Of a stretch of DNA of 64,000 nucleotides, positions 38,891 to 50,681 are shown piece after piece. The position numbers and the translations under genes were made by a program. Numbering within the stretch: the first letter of the stretch is position 1; every line of letters begins with the position of its first letter. The DNA is from Acanthochlamys bracteata. Its lineage: Eukaryota; Streptophyta; Magnoliopsida; Pandanales; Velloziaceae. The stretch covers positions 5,097,725 through 5,161,724 of the forward strand of contig CM034129.1 in the NCBI GenBank assembly GCA_019914995.1, written 5' to 3'. Under the pieces are notes generated by a model that searched no databases, was not told the origin of the DNA, and worked only from the letters and a program-made list of their open reading frames with translations.

Positions 38891-41470
38891 CACTAATGGC
38901 AAGTTGTGGTTCAGGAAATTTCAAAGTTTTGGTAGATGTGTAAATTGCCATCAGGCCATGGTAGCAAAACCATATTATGGTGTTTACATGGGACTGCTGG
39001 ATGGATATCTTCAAAATCATATTTGTTTCTCTTCCTTCCCTGTCGGGGGGAGGCTGGTGGAGTAGGAAGCTTTGGCTGCTTCTTGTAAATTAAGTACTTG
39101 AAAGGCAGCTTCTGATGGCAGATCTAGTGCCCAGTATGGATTAAAGGAATCAAGTTCACTTCGTGTCTTTCGAAGTTGTACCTTGTACTTCAAGTGAATG
39201 GTGGTTGTGCCATAAATTTATGTTGGGCTCCATTTTTTTCTTAGTTCATACTTTGAATATACTTATAGAGATTATTACGAGATAGCTTAGGATGCTAATT
39301 TTAGTCTGTGACGAAGATTTGTTTCCATATTTCATTTTTCTTTTGCAATATTTAAATTTTCTTTCCACGTACTTTTGATTCAATGCATGCCTGGTAAGTC
39401 ATAGGTCTGCTTACAACCTAGAAGTTGTTTCGCATTTTTTCAAACTTATGAAGTTGACTACCGCAGCTCCTCCTAAGTTTTAACAGTTCAAAAAAACAAA
39501 GGGTCTCCTTGATATTGTTTATTCCAGGTTTGAGACTATTAACTTTCAATATGAGAACCTGTACAGTCAATTATGTGGGGTTATTATTTATACGTAAGAA
39601 ATCTTTATTTTGGTGTTTATATTGTTTTTCTTGACATCGACATGGAAAGCTTTGTTTCCAGGAAAATGGCTGGAGAAGAATGAGAATGGCTTAACCAAAT
39701 AGCACCATGAAATTCGTCGCTATGTTGTTGGTTGCTGAGGTTTGATTTGAACTCTCTGAAAGCGTTGACAGAAACGGTGGGTTTGCTGCGCTGTGTTCCA
39801 GGGAATAGAAGCATAATTGTTCTCACATGAGTCGCCAAATTGTTTAGATACCGACATTCTTATTAAAATCTGCAGAATATCTTTTCTTTGATCTTGGTTT
39901 CATAAACTTCAACTGCTATTTTTGCTATGAATATTTTCGGAATGCTACAGAAACAGGTAGCGTTATGCCATGAAATTATTCTGTTCTAAACATTCTCTGA
40001 TTGATTGAGTGATTGGTTGTCCATGTGGAACCGGATCATTAGGCAAGTCACCGTTATTTTGTAGAAAACTACTGTTTAAGATAAGCAACTGGTGATTTAA
40101 AAAGATGGTTTCTCACAGTTTTTCAAACATTGTAGGACCTCTAACAGAGCCTCGCTTGTTTTAGACTATCAAGTATATCTCAAATTCTTCTTGCTTGCTT
40201 CCAGATACATTCATGAGTCATGCCTTCGCTACATGAATGTCGAGTTCACTTAGACTGAAAATGACAATAAACATAAAAGAATAAAGGGATAGTTTGGAAT
40301 TAGAGTTCGAAAAAACGGTAGCAGTCGCCTTAAGAGAGTTTAGAATTTCTTTAAAAGAAATTTTTTTAAATAAAAGATATTTTATTTTATTCAAAAAATA
40401 AATTTTATTTGTTATATTAAAAAATAAAATAATAATAAAATTTTATTACATAAATATTTTTTAAAATTTATATAAATTTTATTAAAGCATAAACTATTTT
40501 TTTAGAAAGCTTGTTTTTTGCCCCACTCTTAGGCACCGTCTGAAGTCTTCTAGGATGCTTCCTTTGATGCCTGAATCGTTATAATAGCACCGCAGACACA
40601 TTTGCAGCCAATTATAAGGAACTGTTTAAGGTTGCTTAAAATAAATTTTTTTTTTTAAAGAATTGATTTAAAACTTTTCTCAAAACATGAACTTATTTTT
40701 TAAAAAATAAATTATAATATAAATTTTATAATATATAATCTATTTAAGTTTTCTAAAAAACTGTTATAAAAATATTATTATAAAATAAAAGCTGAAATAA
40801 AATAAACAAGCAGTGCATTTTGCACTGCCAAACAGCACTTAAATCAAATTGTGTGGAAAAACCTTGTCACTTAAACAAGATGAGATTGTGCAATCACTAC
40901 AGCAGTAACACAGCTAGAGCCAAAGGTTACCACATGCATAAATTACTGGAAATAAGGAAAGATAATCACTGGAAATATTTTTTATTGTAGCTAAGGGCGT
41001 GTTTACCAACACCCCAAACTCAAGTTTCACATAAATACATATAAAAATTAAAATAAATTTTTTTTATCAATAAATTTTTTTTTTAAATTCAAATTTAACA
41101 CTTACTATAAATATATAATTAATATAAAATTTTATTTTTTATTAAATATTTTCAATTTTTAATTTTATTTTTTAAATTTATTTTCTAAAAATTCTACTTC
41201 ACTCAAAACTCCACTTCCCACCCTCTTGGTAAACACGCCCTAAAACAATTTGCATCAGTCAGGAAGGCGAGATATTAATGTTACACTTTCCACTCTTCCA
41301 TGTTCCTTGAATTAAAATATACACTGTCAAATACAAGATCAGAACTTTTTGAGCACATGCATAAATTGCCTGTAGCTTTCAAATTCTATGATTTCGTTAT
41401 GCATCGTCATTTACACATCACAGGCACAGAGTACATCAAAGCCGTAAAGAATAAACGAAAATCCTTGTGA
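38891..41470. other. Intergenic between convergent GALT and P4H genes
   Basis: The first 300-400 bp are likely the galactosyltransferase 3' UTR. The middle (39,250-40,250) is unremarkable with no recognised frame. AT-rich family C-like sequence lies at about 40,310-40,510 and 40,630-40,800. An intact Tourist-like MITE occupies 40,995-41,240. The last 200 bp are probably the prolyl hydroxylase 3' UTR. Confidence 0.6.
40995..41240. mobile_element. Tourist-like MITE family A, intact (246 bp)
   Basis: A perfect 15-bp terminal inverted repeat (GGGCGTGTTTACCAA / TTGGTAAACACGCCC) is bounded by TAA on both sides (40,992-40,994 and 41,241-41,243). Size, TIR and TAA duplication fit the Tourist group of PIF/Harbinger MITEs. 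Confidence 0.92.
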
Positions 41471-43960
41471 TCAGCATACATTGCAGCTCCTTCGACAAAA
41501 CCCAACTGCATTCTTTGACCCGACCATATAGAGAGGATTCTTATGACACTCCCCAGCAGCAGCCCACTGGGGGCAATTTTCATTTTCATCTTCACAACTA
41601 TCAGTTGTGCGCTTAGTAGGAGTCTCGAAGGATTTGACATGGATCCATTTTGTTGCAGACCACTTTTCGCCTTCTATGACTGGACAGCTCCCGTGCAAGC
41701 TGCTTGTATCTGTTGTAGCATCAATATGAAGGCTAAAGAAGAGCAATGCATCACCCTTTTCGGGTCTCACTGCAGCACAGAATTTAGATATGAATAATGA
41801 ATTCAACAAATTAGAGATTTCTCACAAGCATCAGATATCAGTTGTCTATTGGAAAAGAATAACAAAACAACTTAATAGTTAGTTACTTAACAAAGCAATT
41901 AGTAGCATGCTCGTAGACTGTCATCTTGTTTTAAATTAAAACAACAATGAGAATTTAAATAGTATTTCAAACAAACTTCTGTACTTTTATTAAAATCAAA
42001 CAAACTTGAAAACATAAAATAAGAAGGTCCAAGTGTAGCTCAAATCTAATTTTCCAGGTAATCATAGTAAAACCTGCATAGCCATTTCTAGCACACTCAG
42101 ACCATGAGTCATCTTTCTTTTGAGCAAGTTTTCCCTGCAAGTGATTTACTGGATGAGTATGGAAAAATGCCTTTGAGGAAAAGGTTCGCAGCTATAGACA
42201 TATATTTACCTGTGCATTTGGGAATATAGTTTCCCCACCCTTTTTAACATCAGACAGATACATAAGTACAGTGGCAAAACGGTGACCACCTAGAGCTTGA
42301 TTTACTTTATCATGGAAATAATCAAAATGTGGTTCATACTTTTGGCCATGTTCGTAATGCAAAATTTGAATGGATTCACCGTTTTCTGTTTAGAGAAAGA
42401 ATTTGTAAGGTAAGATAGCAGTAACAGATAGGTGCCTGGAAAAAGAGAGACTGAAACCCCCACTTAATTACCTTCTGGAAGGAATGTCCAAGAAGCAATT
42501 CTCCGTTCAATCCTAGCTACAATTTCATCCTTTTGAAAGAGACAACAAGTGGCACTTCAGCTTTTTATATAAAGTATAGATATTAGATAGTTGCATTTGC
42601 AAATCCACTAGCAAACCCAACGTTTGCCAAATTAAAAACATCATTAGTAATGAAATTATTGAAATTATCACTTGGAACAAAAATCAGCATGCACTGAACA
42701 GTATGGGGGACACAACTCGGTGTCTCAAGCTTTTGTCTAAACTTCATCCTAGTCAGGCCCCTACATGCCCTTGGGCTCATGGAATTGTCACGTCATATTA
42801 GCCAATGCAAGTCTTCAGGATAGATGTGCTTCCTGACTCGACAAACCAGATACCCATTTTTAATAATTCCAGCCAGAAGTATACATGTATCGTAATGTGC
42901 TTCCCCATGGGTATCTGGCAGTGTTTCAGTCTGGGCCTAGGAACGTCCAATTTTTAAAGTAAGTTTTTTCTATCTTTAATTTATTTGGAGAGGAATTAGA
43001 ATACAGAGATTGGCATATCAAATTAATTCTAGGCATTACATATACAGTTAACCTTACAAATAACCTACATTTTAAACTTCTATCTTGTTAAAGAATGCTA
43101 GAAACAAAATTTCAACTCTAAACAGTAAGCTAAAAATGCTAAACAATGGGATTTCCAAGCTAACTAAATCATAAAAACACTTTCTTCCAACAACAGTCAC
43201 CACTGAGTACAATCGTTTTAGAGTAAGGTCAATTACAACTAGCCTATACACCATTATACTGTATGAAAACACATAGCACCTCAGATTTGTCATGCATCAT
43301 GCACTTGCAACATCTACACTAACATACGGCTATGAACATTCGGTAAAATCAAATATAACAAAAAAATAAAAGAATACAAACCTGTCGTTTGTTGAGGAAC
43401 ATGCCGGAGCTAGTACGGACCTCGCTCTTGACACTCTTCCCCGAATCATTATCCGCCACCATAGACTTCTCCAACTTAGCTTTTGCCTGCAGTTTTTTCC
43501 CAAATTTAATCACCCTTCCAATCAATCATGCACACATAACTAACCAAATCCTACAAATCTAAGCTTTCTCAGTTATGAAAAAAAGAAAGACTTCAATTTT
43601 ATAGAACCACTTAAACCGAAATTCAAAATTTTGGCAGCGAATTTAAAGAAGAGAAATCTAGTTAAGTAAAGTCCTTACCAGCCTGATTAGATGATCACAT
43701 TCTTCATCTGATAAAAATGCCTTGTACAGAAAAGCCCTAAATTCATTCAAAATGCCAATTCAACGAGAGAAAATTACAAAAGCTTACAGATAATTGTATA
43801 GAAATCAATGGAAGCAAAGCAAGAACCTTGGTTTCCAAGAGAGTTGGATCGATCGCGTTGGATCGAATGGGTCGTATCCATTGAGCCCAGCTGAGATTCG
43901 GGAAATAAAGAAGAAGAAGAAGAAGAAGAAAAGAAGAAAAACAACAGAAATTTGAGACAT
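41471..43960 (-). CDS. Prolyl 4-hydroxylase with C-terminal ShK-like domain
   Basis: Seven exons: 43960-43827, 43736-43679, 43486-43382, 42529-42472, 42385-42210, 42134-42074, 41769-41471. The product is 296 residues, the family's usual size. An N-terminal signal anchor contains a run of eight Phe. The 2-oxoglutarate/Fe(II) dioxygenase core shows H138-x-D140 (EPHFDYF) and H223 as iron ligands and K233 as the likely 2-oxoglutarate ligand. A six-cysteine ShK-like module occupies 256-296 (C256 to C296), seen in a subset of plant P4Hs; its role there is unclear and it is not a toxin. The enzyme hydroxylates prolines of extensins, arabinogalactan proteins and some peptide hormones in the ER and Golgi. 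It lies tail-to-tail with the hydroxyproline galactosyltransferase. All key residues are intact. Confidence 0.95.
43908..43937. repeat. Coding GAA/TTC microsatellite in P4H exon 1
   Basis: A run of GAA units on the plus strand (TTC on the coding strand) encodes most of the poly-Phe tract in the signal anchor, so repeat-length changes would alter anchor length in whole residues. Confidence 0.85.
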
Positions 43961-46900
43961 TTTTGTTGCTGGATTTTGAGAGAAGAAGTGTTTGTATTTA
44001 AAACCAGTAATGTTTAGTTAAAATAATTATTATTATGAAATTATATTGAAACCTGTTTAATAAAAATGTGTTAGAGAATGTGGGCGCAAGCACCCATGGT
44101 TTTGTTTGTTTTCCAGTCAAGTCAACTTTTCTATTGGTCAGAAGTTGGTAAAGACCCATTGGGGCCTGACTGGGCTTTTTTCAACGTGTTTTAAATAGAA
44201 GCCCATTAACAGACTCGGACCTCGAAGAGGCCCAATAACTGGCACCGTCGCAAATTTTGGTTAGTTTTACCTTTTCTGGTGGTGCTAGGCTACCGTGTAC
44301 TACTATTTATGTGTTTATCAATCCAGCAAATTTTTTTAAATTTATTTTTAATTAAAAAATTATTTTTAAAATTTATTTTTAAAATTCACTTATAATACAA
44401 ACTAATTAAAAAAATTATTTTTGTTAAATATTTTTAATTTTATTCTAAATTTATTTTCAAAAAAATGAGTATACTTCAAGATAAATACGCACTAAATATT
44501 TATCTTAACGATATATTTTGATAGAATATAAGAATTTGGTTAATTTCAAAGTACGTAATTAATTTATATATAACTAATTTTATTAAAACAATTTATTCAA
44601 CTTTGTGTACTATAAAATTGACTAAGATATATTATCTTATTCTGTTCATTATTAATCATAATATACAGTATTTATTAATTTTTTAACAATCAATTAAACT
44701 TATCAATAATTGAACTCTTTTGAAGAGATGTTTTAACCATTTCACCTACAAGTGCTTTGTTATTTTACACATACTTTATTAAAGCATCACTAATTTTAAT
44801 TTTGAAAACAAATACGAATACTATCTTGTATACTTTTTCGTCTTTTTCTAAATATTTATTTATTTTTATCTTCAAACAAGTTTTAATAGAGAAAATATAT
44901 TATTCTATCTTTGTTTTATATTAAAAAATATTCAAAAAGTATTAAACTATAAAAATATTTAATTTATTACTCCAAAATATAATATCTTAATTCGTATGAT
45001 ATAAATATTAATTTTCATTTACCGCAATTAAGGAGATGCGATTACTTTTAATACTAAATGGATAATTACATGATTTTGTATTCTTGTTGCACAATTTTAC
45101 ATATGATCCATGGCCCATGAATGCATTCCCAACATGGGTATGTAAGATGTTAAAATCATAATTCACTTCTCTAAATATTTTTTTAACTTCTTTTTTTTTA
45201 ATTTTTTAATTATTAGAATTTTATAATATTTTATAGATAAAATTTATATTATAATTTTTATTGTAAAAAGATTATTTTAAAAAGCATTTTAAAATATCTC
45301 CAGAGAGACAATTAAAGAATTTTGGCTTTGAATCCAAAAAGAAAAACAGAAAAAGATAAAGCATATGGTAATAAAGAGGCAAGCAATGCAAGTTCACTTT
45401 TGCTTTACCCCTTTTGTTTTTTTTTTAAATTGCTTTGCTTCTCATACAGTTTCTTGTCTGGCTCCAGAAGACTACTGACACCAGAAGAATCTTCATGCAC
45501 ACATATGCAAGTAATTAAACTTCTTTTAGACTGCTTTTCTTTGAGATTGTTTGAGAGTGTTTTAAATTAAAAAAAAATTTTAAAAATTTATTTAATATTA
45601 ATTTAGAAAAAATAAAATTATATCAAATATTATATAATATATAATTTAAATATATTTTGTAATTCAAATATTATAAATGTATTATAAAAAATTATTAAAA
45701 TATAAATATTAATAAAATAAAAAATTTAAACAGAATGTAAAATAGTGGGAAACGCATAGCCAAAGTGGCTCTGAATGAATGGACTGGCTAAATTTTATGA
45801 AAAAATAATTTTTTAATATATTTTGTAATTATTTATAATTTTTATTTAAAAATTAGAAAGTACAAAAATTTTATTATAAATAGTAATTTTTTTATTTCTG
45901 TAATTATCGTTTAAATAAAAATAAATTATTTTTTTAAATAGATAAATATTTTAAATTTTAAAAACTTTTATTTTATATTTTTTGATATATTTTTAATTAT
46001 TTTAAATAAAAATTATTTTTAAAATAGATAAATATTTTACGTTTTAAAAAATTTTACTTTAAAAATACATCCAAGCTTAATGATCGGTACCATTAGATAT
46101 TGATACCAATTCAAGGAGTACCAAGCATTAATTCTTACCTATGATTTAATTAACTTTTTGGCTTGATTATGAGATTATAAGATGCACAAATACATACACA
46201 TCCATTCTTCCAAAAATTTTCTGAGATTTTAAGATATAACAAATACATACACATTAACTTTTAGACTGCTTTTCTTTGAGATTGTTTGAGAGTGTTTAAA
46301 ATTAAAAAAAAATTATTTAACATTAATTTTAGAAAAAATATAATTATACCAAAAATAAAATATGAGTTGCTCTTTATTAATTGATTGATGCGCATATCCA
46401 TTCTGATTTATTTCACGTCCACCTCTGTGTACGTTAAAAAGACAAAATTTCAAAGGGTGCTAAGATCCTGGAACACCTTAACAAACCTTAGCATGATAAT
46501 CAAAAAGCAAAGAAAGACACAGAGGACATTCATATTCTTATTTTTTCATAAAATTTTAAATTATTTTACATAATTTTTGGAAAATTTTATATTATGAGAT
46601 CTTATTATTTACTATTATTATTATTATTTAGATTAAAAATAAAAATCATTTTTAAAAATTTCGAAATTATTTTTTAAAAAAATTTACTTTTAATAAGTAT
46701 TTCTAAACAGGCGCGTAAAAAGCCCATATAAAGTTATGTTTCAAGAGTTACAATTATAGACGTATTTACTAATAATTTTAACTCATTTATTTTTAAAATA
46801 TTATTTTTAGTTGACTTTCAGATAAAAATAAATATAAAAATTAAATTAAATTTTTTTGGTCAAAAGCTTCACTTGCAAAATTTAAACTATGAACTTCAAA

Positions 46901-47530
46901 TTTGCATTTTCAACTCAGTTTTAATAATAAGTAAGTACAAAAATTAAAATTTAGTTTCGAACTTTTATCTTTTAAGTAACGCATTTTAAGAAACTTAATT
47001 ATGAAAATTCAGTTGAGTGGAAAAGAAACACGCGCTACAGTCAATGTAATATTTGCGTGTTCTACAAATTAAGCACATCATGGTTCCACTCTCTTTTATA
47101 ATAAGTCAACAATCAACTATAAATAATTAATGTTCTGATCTCTCTTGCATGAAAAACAACAACAATCGTCTTTCTTCTTTTCTTTTGCTTTCTTTCTTCC
47201 GAGTCTTTTTCTTTTTTCTTCAAAACAAGAAAACTAAAGCGATCACTAGAACCAAAGCTCACTTCACGATCATCTGCATACTTTGAAATGTATTTTGTGT
47301 AAGTGAAGCTTTGTTGAGCTTCTTCTTTACTTACATTCCCCCCAACACCACCTCAAATTAAAGCTAGCATGTAAGGCAAACCATATGCATGCATTTTTTT
47401 ATAGCTAATGGCACAGCAGTGCAATGCTTATTATAGTTACAATCCATTTTCATAGCTCAATCGCACTGCAATAAACCCAAACACCCCTCAAACACCGGGA
47501 GCTCCCCTTTATGCCGCCTTAGAAATCTCA
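43961..47530. other. Intergenic between P4H and CLE genes, AT-rich
   Basis: The P4H leader/promoter lies at about 43,961-44,280. A diverged family A-like element lies at about 44,308-44,494 (GTGTTTATC ... GATAAATACGCAC). Long A/T tracts follow. A direct repeat pair (45,520-45,630 and 46,256-46,350) and a short tandem duplication (46,171-46,254) are visible. A further possible element with GACGTATTTAC and AAACACGCGC ends spans about 46,757-47,037. The final 400 bp lie downstream of the CLE stop codon. No gene was recognised. Confidence 0.5.
45520..46350. repeat. Direct repeat pair about 736 bp apart
   Basis: CTTTTAGACTGCTTTTCTTTG and the following roughly 80 bp (GAGATTGTTTGAGAGTGTTT, then A/T tracts) occur at 45,520-45,630 and again at 46,256-46,350 with few differences. 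The function is unknown; they may be ends or relics of one element. Confidence 0.65.
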
Positions 47531-48614
47531 CTAAGCCCTCCCCGGAGGTCGCCCCGCCTTGCCTGCTCGCCTGATAGCAAACATACGAAAATCAAAATTA
47601 TCAATGGTGCAACAGTTTCCTACACGTATGAATGAAGTTAGCAACCAATTGATTTGAATATTTGATCAGGTGATCCTGTCATCTATCTAATGGTAAGTAT
47701 TTGGGTGTCCCTTGTATATGTCTATGTGTACGTTAAATTTGTTATCTCATTCATGAATGAATGCAACACAAGTTAATGATTAACAATGTCTGACTAAATT
47801 AAGGCAACGTAATTTGCATTAAGAGTATGTTGGAATAGTGGTGGGTTGCTAGTTAGCTAAAGTAAAGTGGGGTTCAATCTTTTTTTATATTTCCTTTGAG
47901 ACTTTCTTTTGTAATGAATAGTGAGAGACTCTGTAAACTATAAAGAAGTAAAGCAAAGCTATAGGGAGACTCTGCAAACTGATATATACGTTTTAGGACC
48001 ATGAAGAACATCTAAAGCAGGTCTTCACAGAGATTCACAGTTATCGTAGTGGTCAAACTAAAACAAACAATATATATTTGCATCGAAGAAAGAATCTAGA
48101 TTTCAATGAAAAGACGCACTAAGTAGATTGCTTTTTAGAATATGAATTATGCCCAAAAAAAGGGTGGAAAAAAACTAGTTATGAATTCAATCATGCATCA
48201 AAGTAGATGTGTTTTAATTTTTTTCAAATCATGTATCCACATTCATCATCCAAATTAGCTCTTCTTAGCATAAGCCTAGCACAGAAATTCTATCAACAAT
48301 GTCAGCATTCAAATTAGTTAAGTCATAGTATTGTAAAAACTTAGTTCCATTGCACTTGGAAGAAATTAAGTAGAAGCATGAGAATTAATAAGTTAGAAGC
48401 GGTACCTGTTGTGAATGGGATCAGGGCCATTAGGGACGCTTCTCTTGATGTTTCTGAAGAGTGGATCCATGCTAATTCTTGCAGTTTGCTTCCCTCTTGA
48501 ACTTCTTGTTTCCATGGTTACCTTATTGGCAACTATGTTCCTGCCACGGACGTCAAGCACCAGTGTCGACAATAACAATATGATACATAACAAGCTTGCT
48601 ATTCTCCTCAACAT
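47531..48614 (-). CDS. CLE25: CLE25/26-type signalling peptide precursor (two exons)
   Basis: Exon 1 is 48614-48406 and exon 2 is 47570-47531, giving 82 residues. An N-terminal hydrophobic signal peptide (MLRRIASLLCIILLLSTLV) is followed by a variable region and the CLE dodecapeptide RSVPNGPDPIHN at residues 58-69. Arabidopsis CLE25 has RKVPNGPDPIHN, so position 2 differs. The donor CAG/GTACCG falls within the Arg codon right after the dodecapeptide. The acceptor TATCAG/GCGAGC adds a short Arg/Gly/Pro tail (RRAGKAGRPPGRA) similar in place and character to the CLE25 tail. Without splicing, translation would read RYRF and stop, still making the mature peptide. Codons upstream of the chosen ATG begin with TTG and were rejected. 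Family peptides are secreted, hydroxylated ligands of CLV1/BAM-type receptor kinases, acting in phloem and drought signalling for CLE25. Confidence 0.85.
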
Positions 48615-48810
48615 ATTGTAATACAATCTCTTTCCTGTTTCAATGCTTTAATATTTCTTCGATCCAAATATCTTCTCCTTTGCAATTCTCTCCCTAGCTG
48701 ATTAAAAGAGAAGGAAAGAAGAAGATGAAGCACAGCAGTGCTACTAGCAAAGAAGCAAGGTAAAGGTTATGTATAGGTGTGTATGTTTCATTGTTCGTTG
48801 CTCTAAGATA

Positions 48811-48817
48811 TTATATA
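48811..48817 (-). promoter_or_regulatory. Candidate TATA box of the CLE gene
   Basis: TATATAA on the minus strand lies about 200 bp upstream of the CLE ATG, giving a plausible leader of about 165 nt. Confidence 0.45.
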
Positions 48818-49567
48818 TGATAGGATATGGTTGTTAGCTAGCTAGTGATCTGAGTGACTGACTACTGCTTGCTGCTGCAGAATTTTTTTTTAATCTTTTC
48901 TTTTATCTAGCAGTTCTCTCTTTCATGGAGGCTTGATTATGTTGCATGCCACTTTTCTAGGGTTCTGAACGTGAAATTGAAGAAGCAGATTTGAAACTTC
49001 TCCCTCTACCTTTGCAACCAGGAAGGCCCACCCCAATCCTTCTTTGTTTCCTTTACTTTCGCTCCTCTACTACTCGTAACTATAGAATAAGCTGCTATTT
49101 GCTTTGGTGAACTTTGCTTTTCCCTTGCTTTGCTTTGCTTTTAGTTGTGTATTTTTATGCATGTCCTTGTTCTACGTAGGCAACAGTAACCAATGCATGG
49201 TAAGATCATCAAGGTGCGAGTTAGCGAACCTATGCATATGCACACTTTAATATATAATATATTCTCTATTAACATATAGAATATGCATGCATGCAGGTTT
49301 GTGATGCATATAGATTACTGTTATATATACATATATGTATTATATGATTGATGTCCCATGTAGTAGTTGTACTCTCGTTCACCCCACTGAGGGAGCTTAC
49401 CTGTAAATCAAGTACACTTTGTCGTCTCTCTCTGTTCCCCTTCTCTTTTGCTTTTCTTTACCTCTGATGCTTACCTTAACTTTAGTTTCTTTTTTTAACC
49501 ATTAAATAAGTTTAGCATATTGTATAACTGGATAAGTTAAAGGTCTGTCTATCAGTTGACGATTAGA

Positions 49568-50113
49568 TAGGGGCGGTAATTTTTGACCCGATTCAAAATT
49601 TGATCCGAAAAAATTCGATTCGAGTCAAGCTTTATCGAGTTCGGATCGATTTCGGATTGAGCTAAAAATAATTTGAAAATTTAAATGAGTTCGAGTCGAA
49701 TTTAAATTGATCTATTTAATCCGTATAACTATTTATATAATATATATTACTTAATAATTAGAAAATAATAATAATAATTTTGAATTTAATTTGTATATAT
49801 ATTTTTTAACTTATCTTAATTTAACTAAATTTTTAATTTATAAATTTTATCAAATTAATATTTTTTTAGATATATCATAATTAATAATTTTGATATATTA
49901 TTATTAAAAATTATTATTTATAATTTTTATTTTAATAATTTTAATTATTAAATAGGTCAGTTCGAATTTGATTCGATTATCAAATAAGTTAGATTATGAT
50001 TAATAATTTTGATCCATATAAATAAATAGGTCGAATTAGGGTTTAAAAATTTTGATCCGGTTATTATATAGGTCGATCCGGAACTGACTCAGGAATCTGA
50101 ATTGCCACCCCTA
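49568..50113. mobile_element. Candidate TIR element with GGGGCGG/CCACCCC ends
   Basis: The left end AGGGGCGGTAATTTTTGACCC and right end AATTGCCACCCCT form an imperfect inverted repeat. Subterminal regions are rich in TTCGA/TCGAA and GATC words in both orientations. ATTAGAT occurs just outside the left end and three bases outside the right end, possibly a decayed target duplication. A degraded relative lies at about 15,310-15,870. The interior is AT-rich and non-coding. Confidence 0.5.
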
Positions 50114-50409
50114 TAATTAGATCAACTCAAAATAGGTTATCAAAGAATTTAAGCTAGCTCAAAGCTTCAAGCATTTCAGAATCAGATCAAACTTACTTGA
50201 AGAAGGTTGCAGGTTATAATTCAAATAATAAGTCGCTCTTGCTACATTCGGCTTAAACAGGCTGAGGCTTATAGTGCAGGGCAGCCTAACAATTAATCCC
50301 AGATTAGTATTTAGAATGGGCCTCCATTTATCTATACTAAGCCCATTAAATCAACCACCTCCGAACCATTTATCGGTCACTACAGAATCTTAAACAAGGA
50401 GAATTTCTT

Positions 50410-50681
50410 CAGTGCTTTTCGGTCTAATTAGCGAAGTGCTTACTGAAATAAAATTTTTTTAAAATAAAATATATTTTTATTTTTTTAAAAAATAAGTTCT
50501 ATTTTTTTACTTTTAAAAAAATAATAAAAATATGCAATAAAAAGATCTCATTTGATAGAATTTTTCTACACTTTCTAAATTTTTTAAATAAATTATATAT
50601 ATATTTATAAAATATGTATTAAAAAATATGAAATAAAAAAAAATTAAAAAGTAGTATTTGATAAGCTCAGCCAAACACACT
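50410..50681. repeat. AT-rich MITE-like family C copy
   Basis: It shares the ordered words AATAATAAAAATAT, AAAAAGATCTCATT, AATTTTTCTACACT and TTAAAAAATATGAAAT with the copy at 56.2 kb. The right end CAGCCAAACACACTA matches the family pattern; the left end is diverged. Confidence 0.65.

Noticed and set aside
41471..41590. Six-cysteine ShK-type module at the P4H C terminus as a separate toxin-like peptide
   Set aside because: It is in frame with and spliced to a complete prolyl 4-hydroxylase, and such tails are known on plant P4Hs.
48615..48626. Upstream extension of the CLE reading frame
   Set aside because: The upstream codon is TTG, not ATG. The ATG at 48,614 begins a normal signal peptide.
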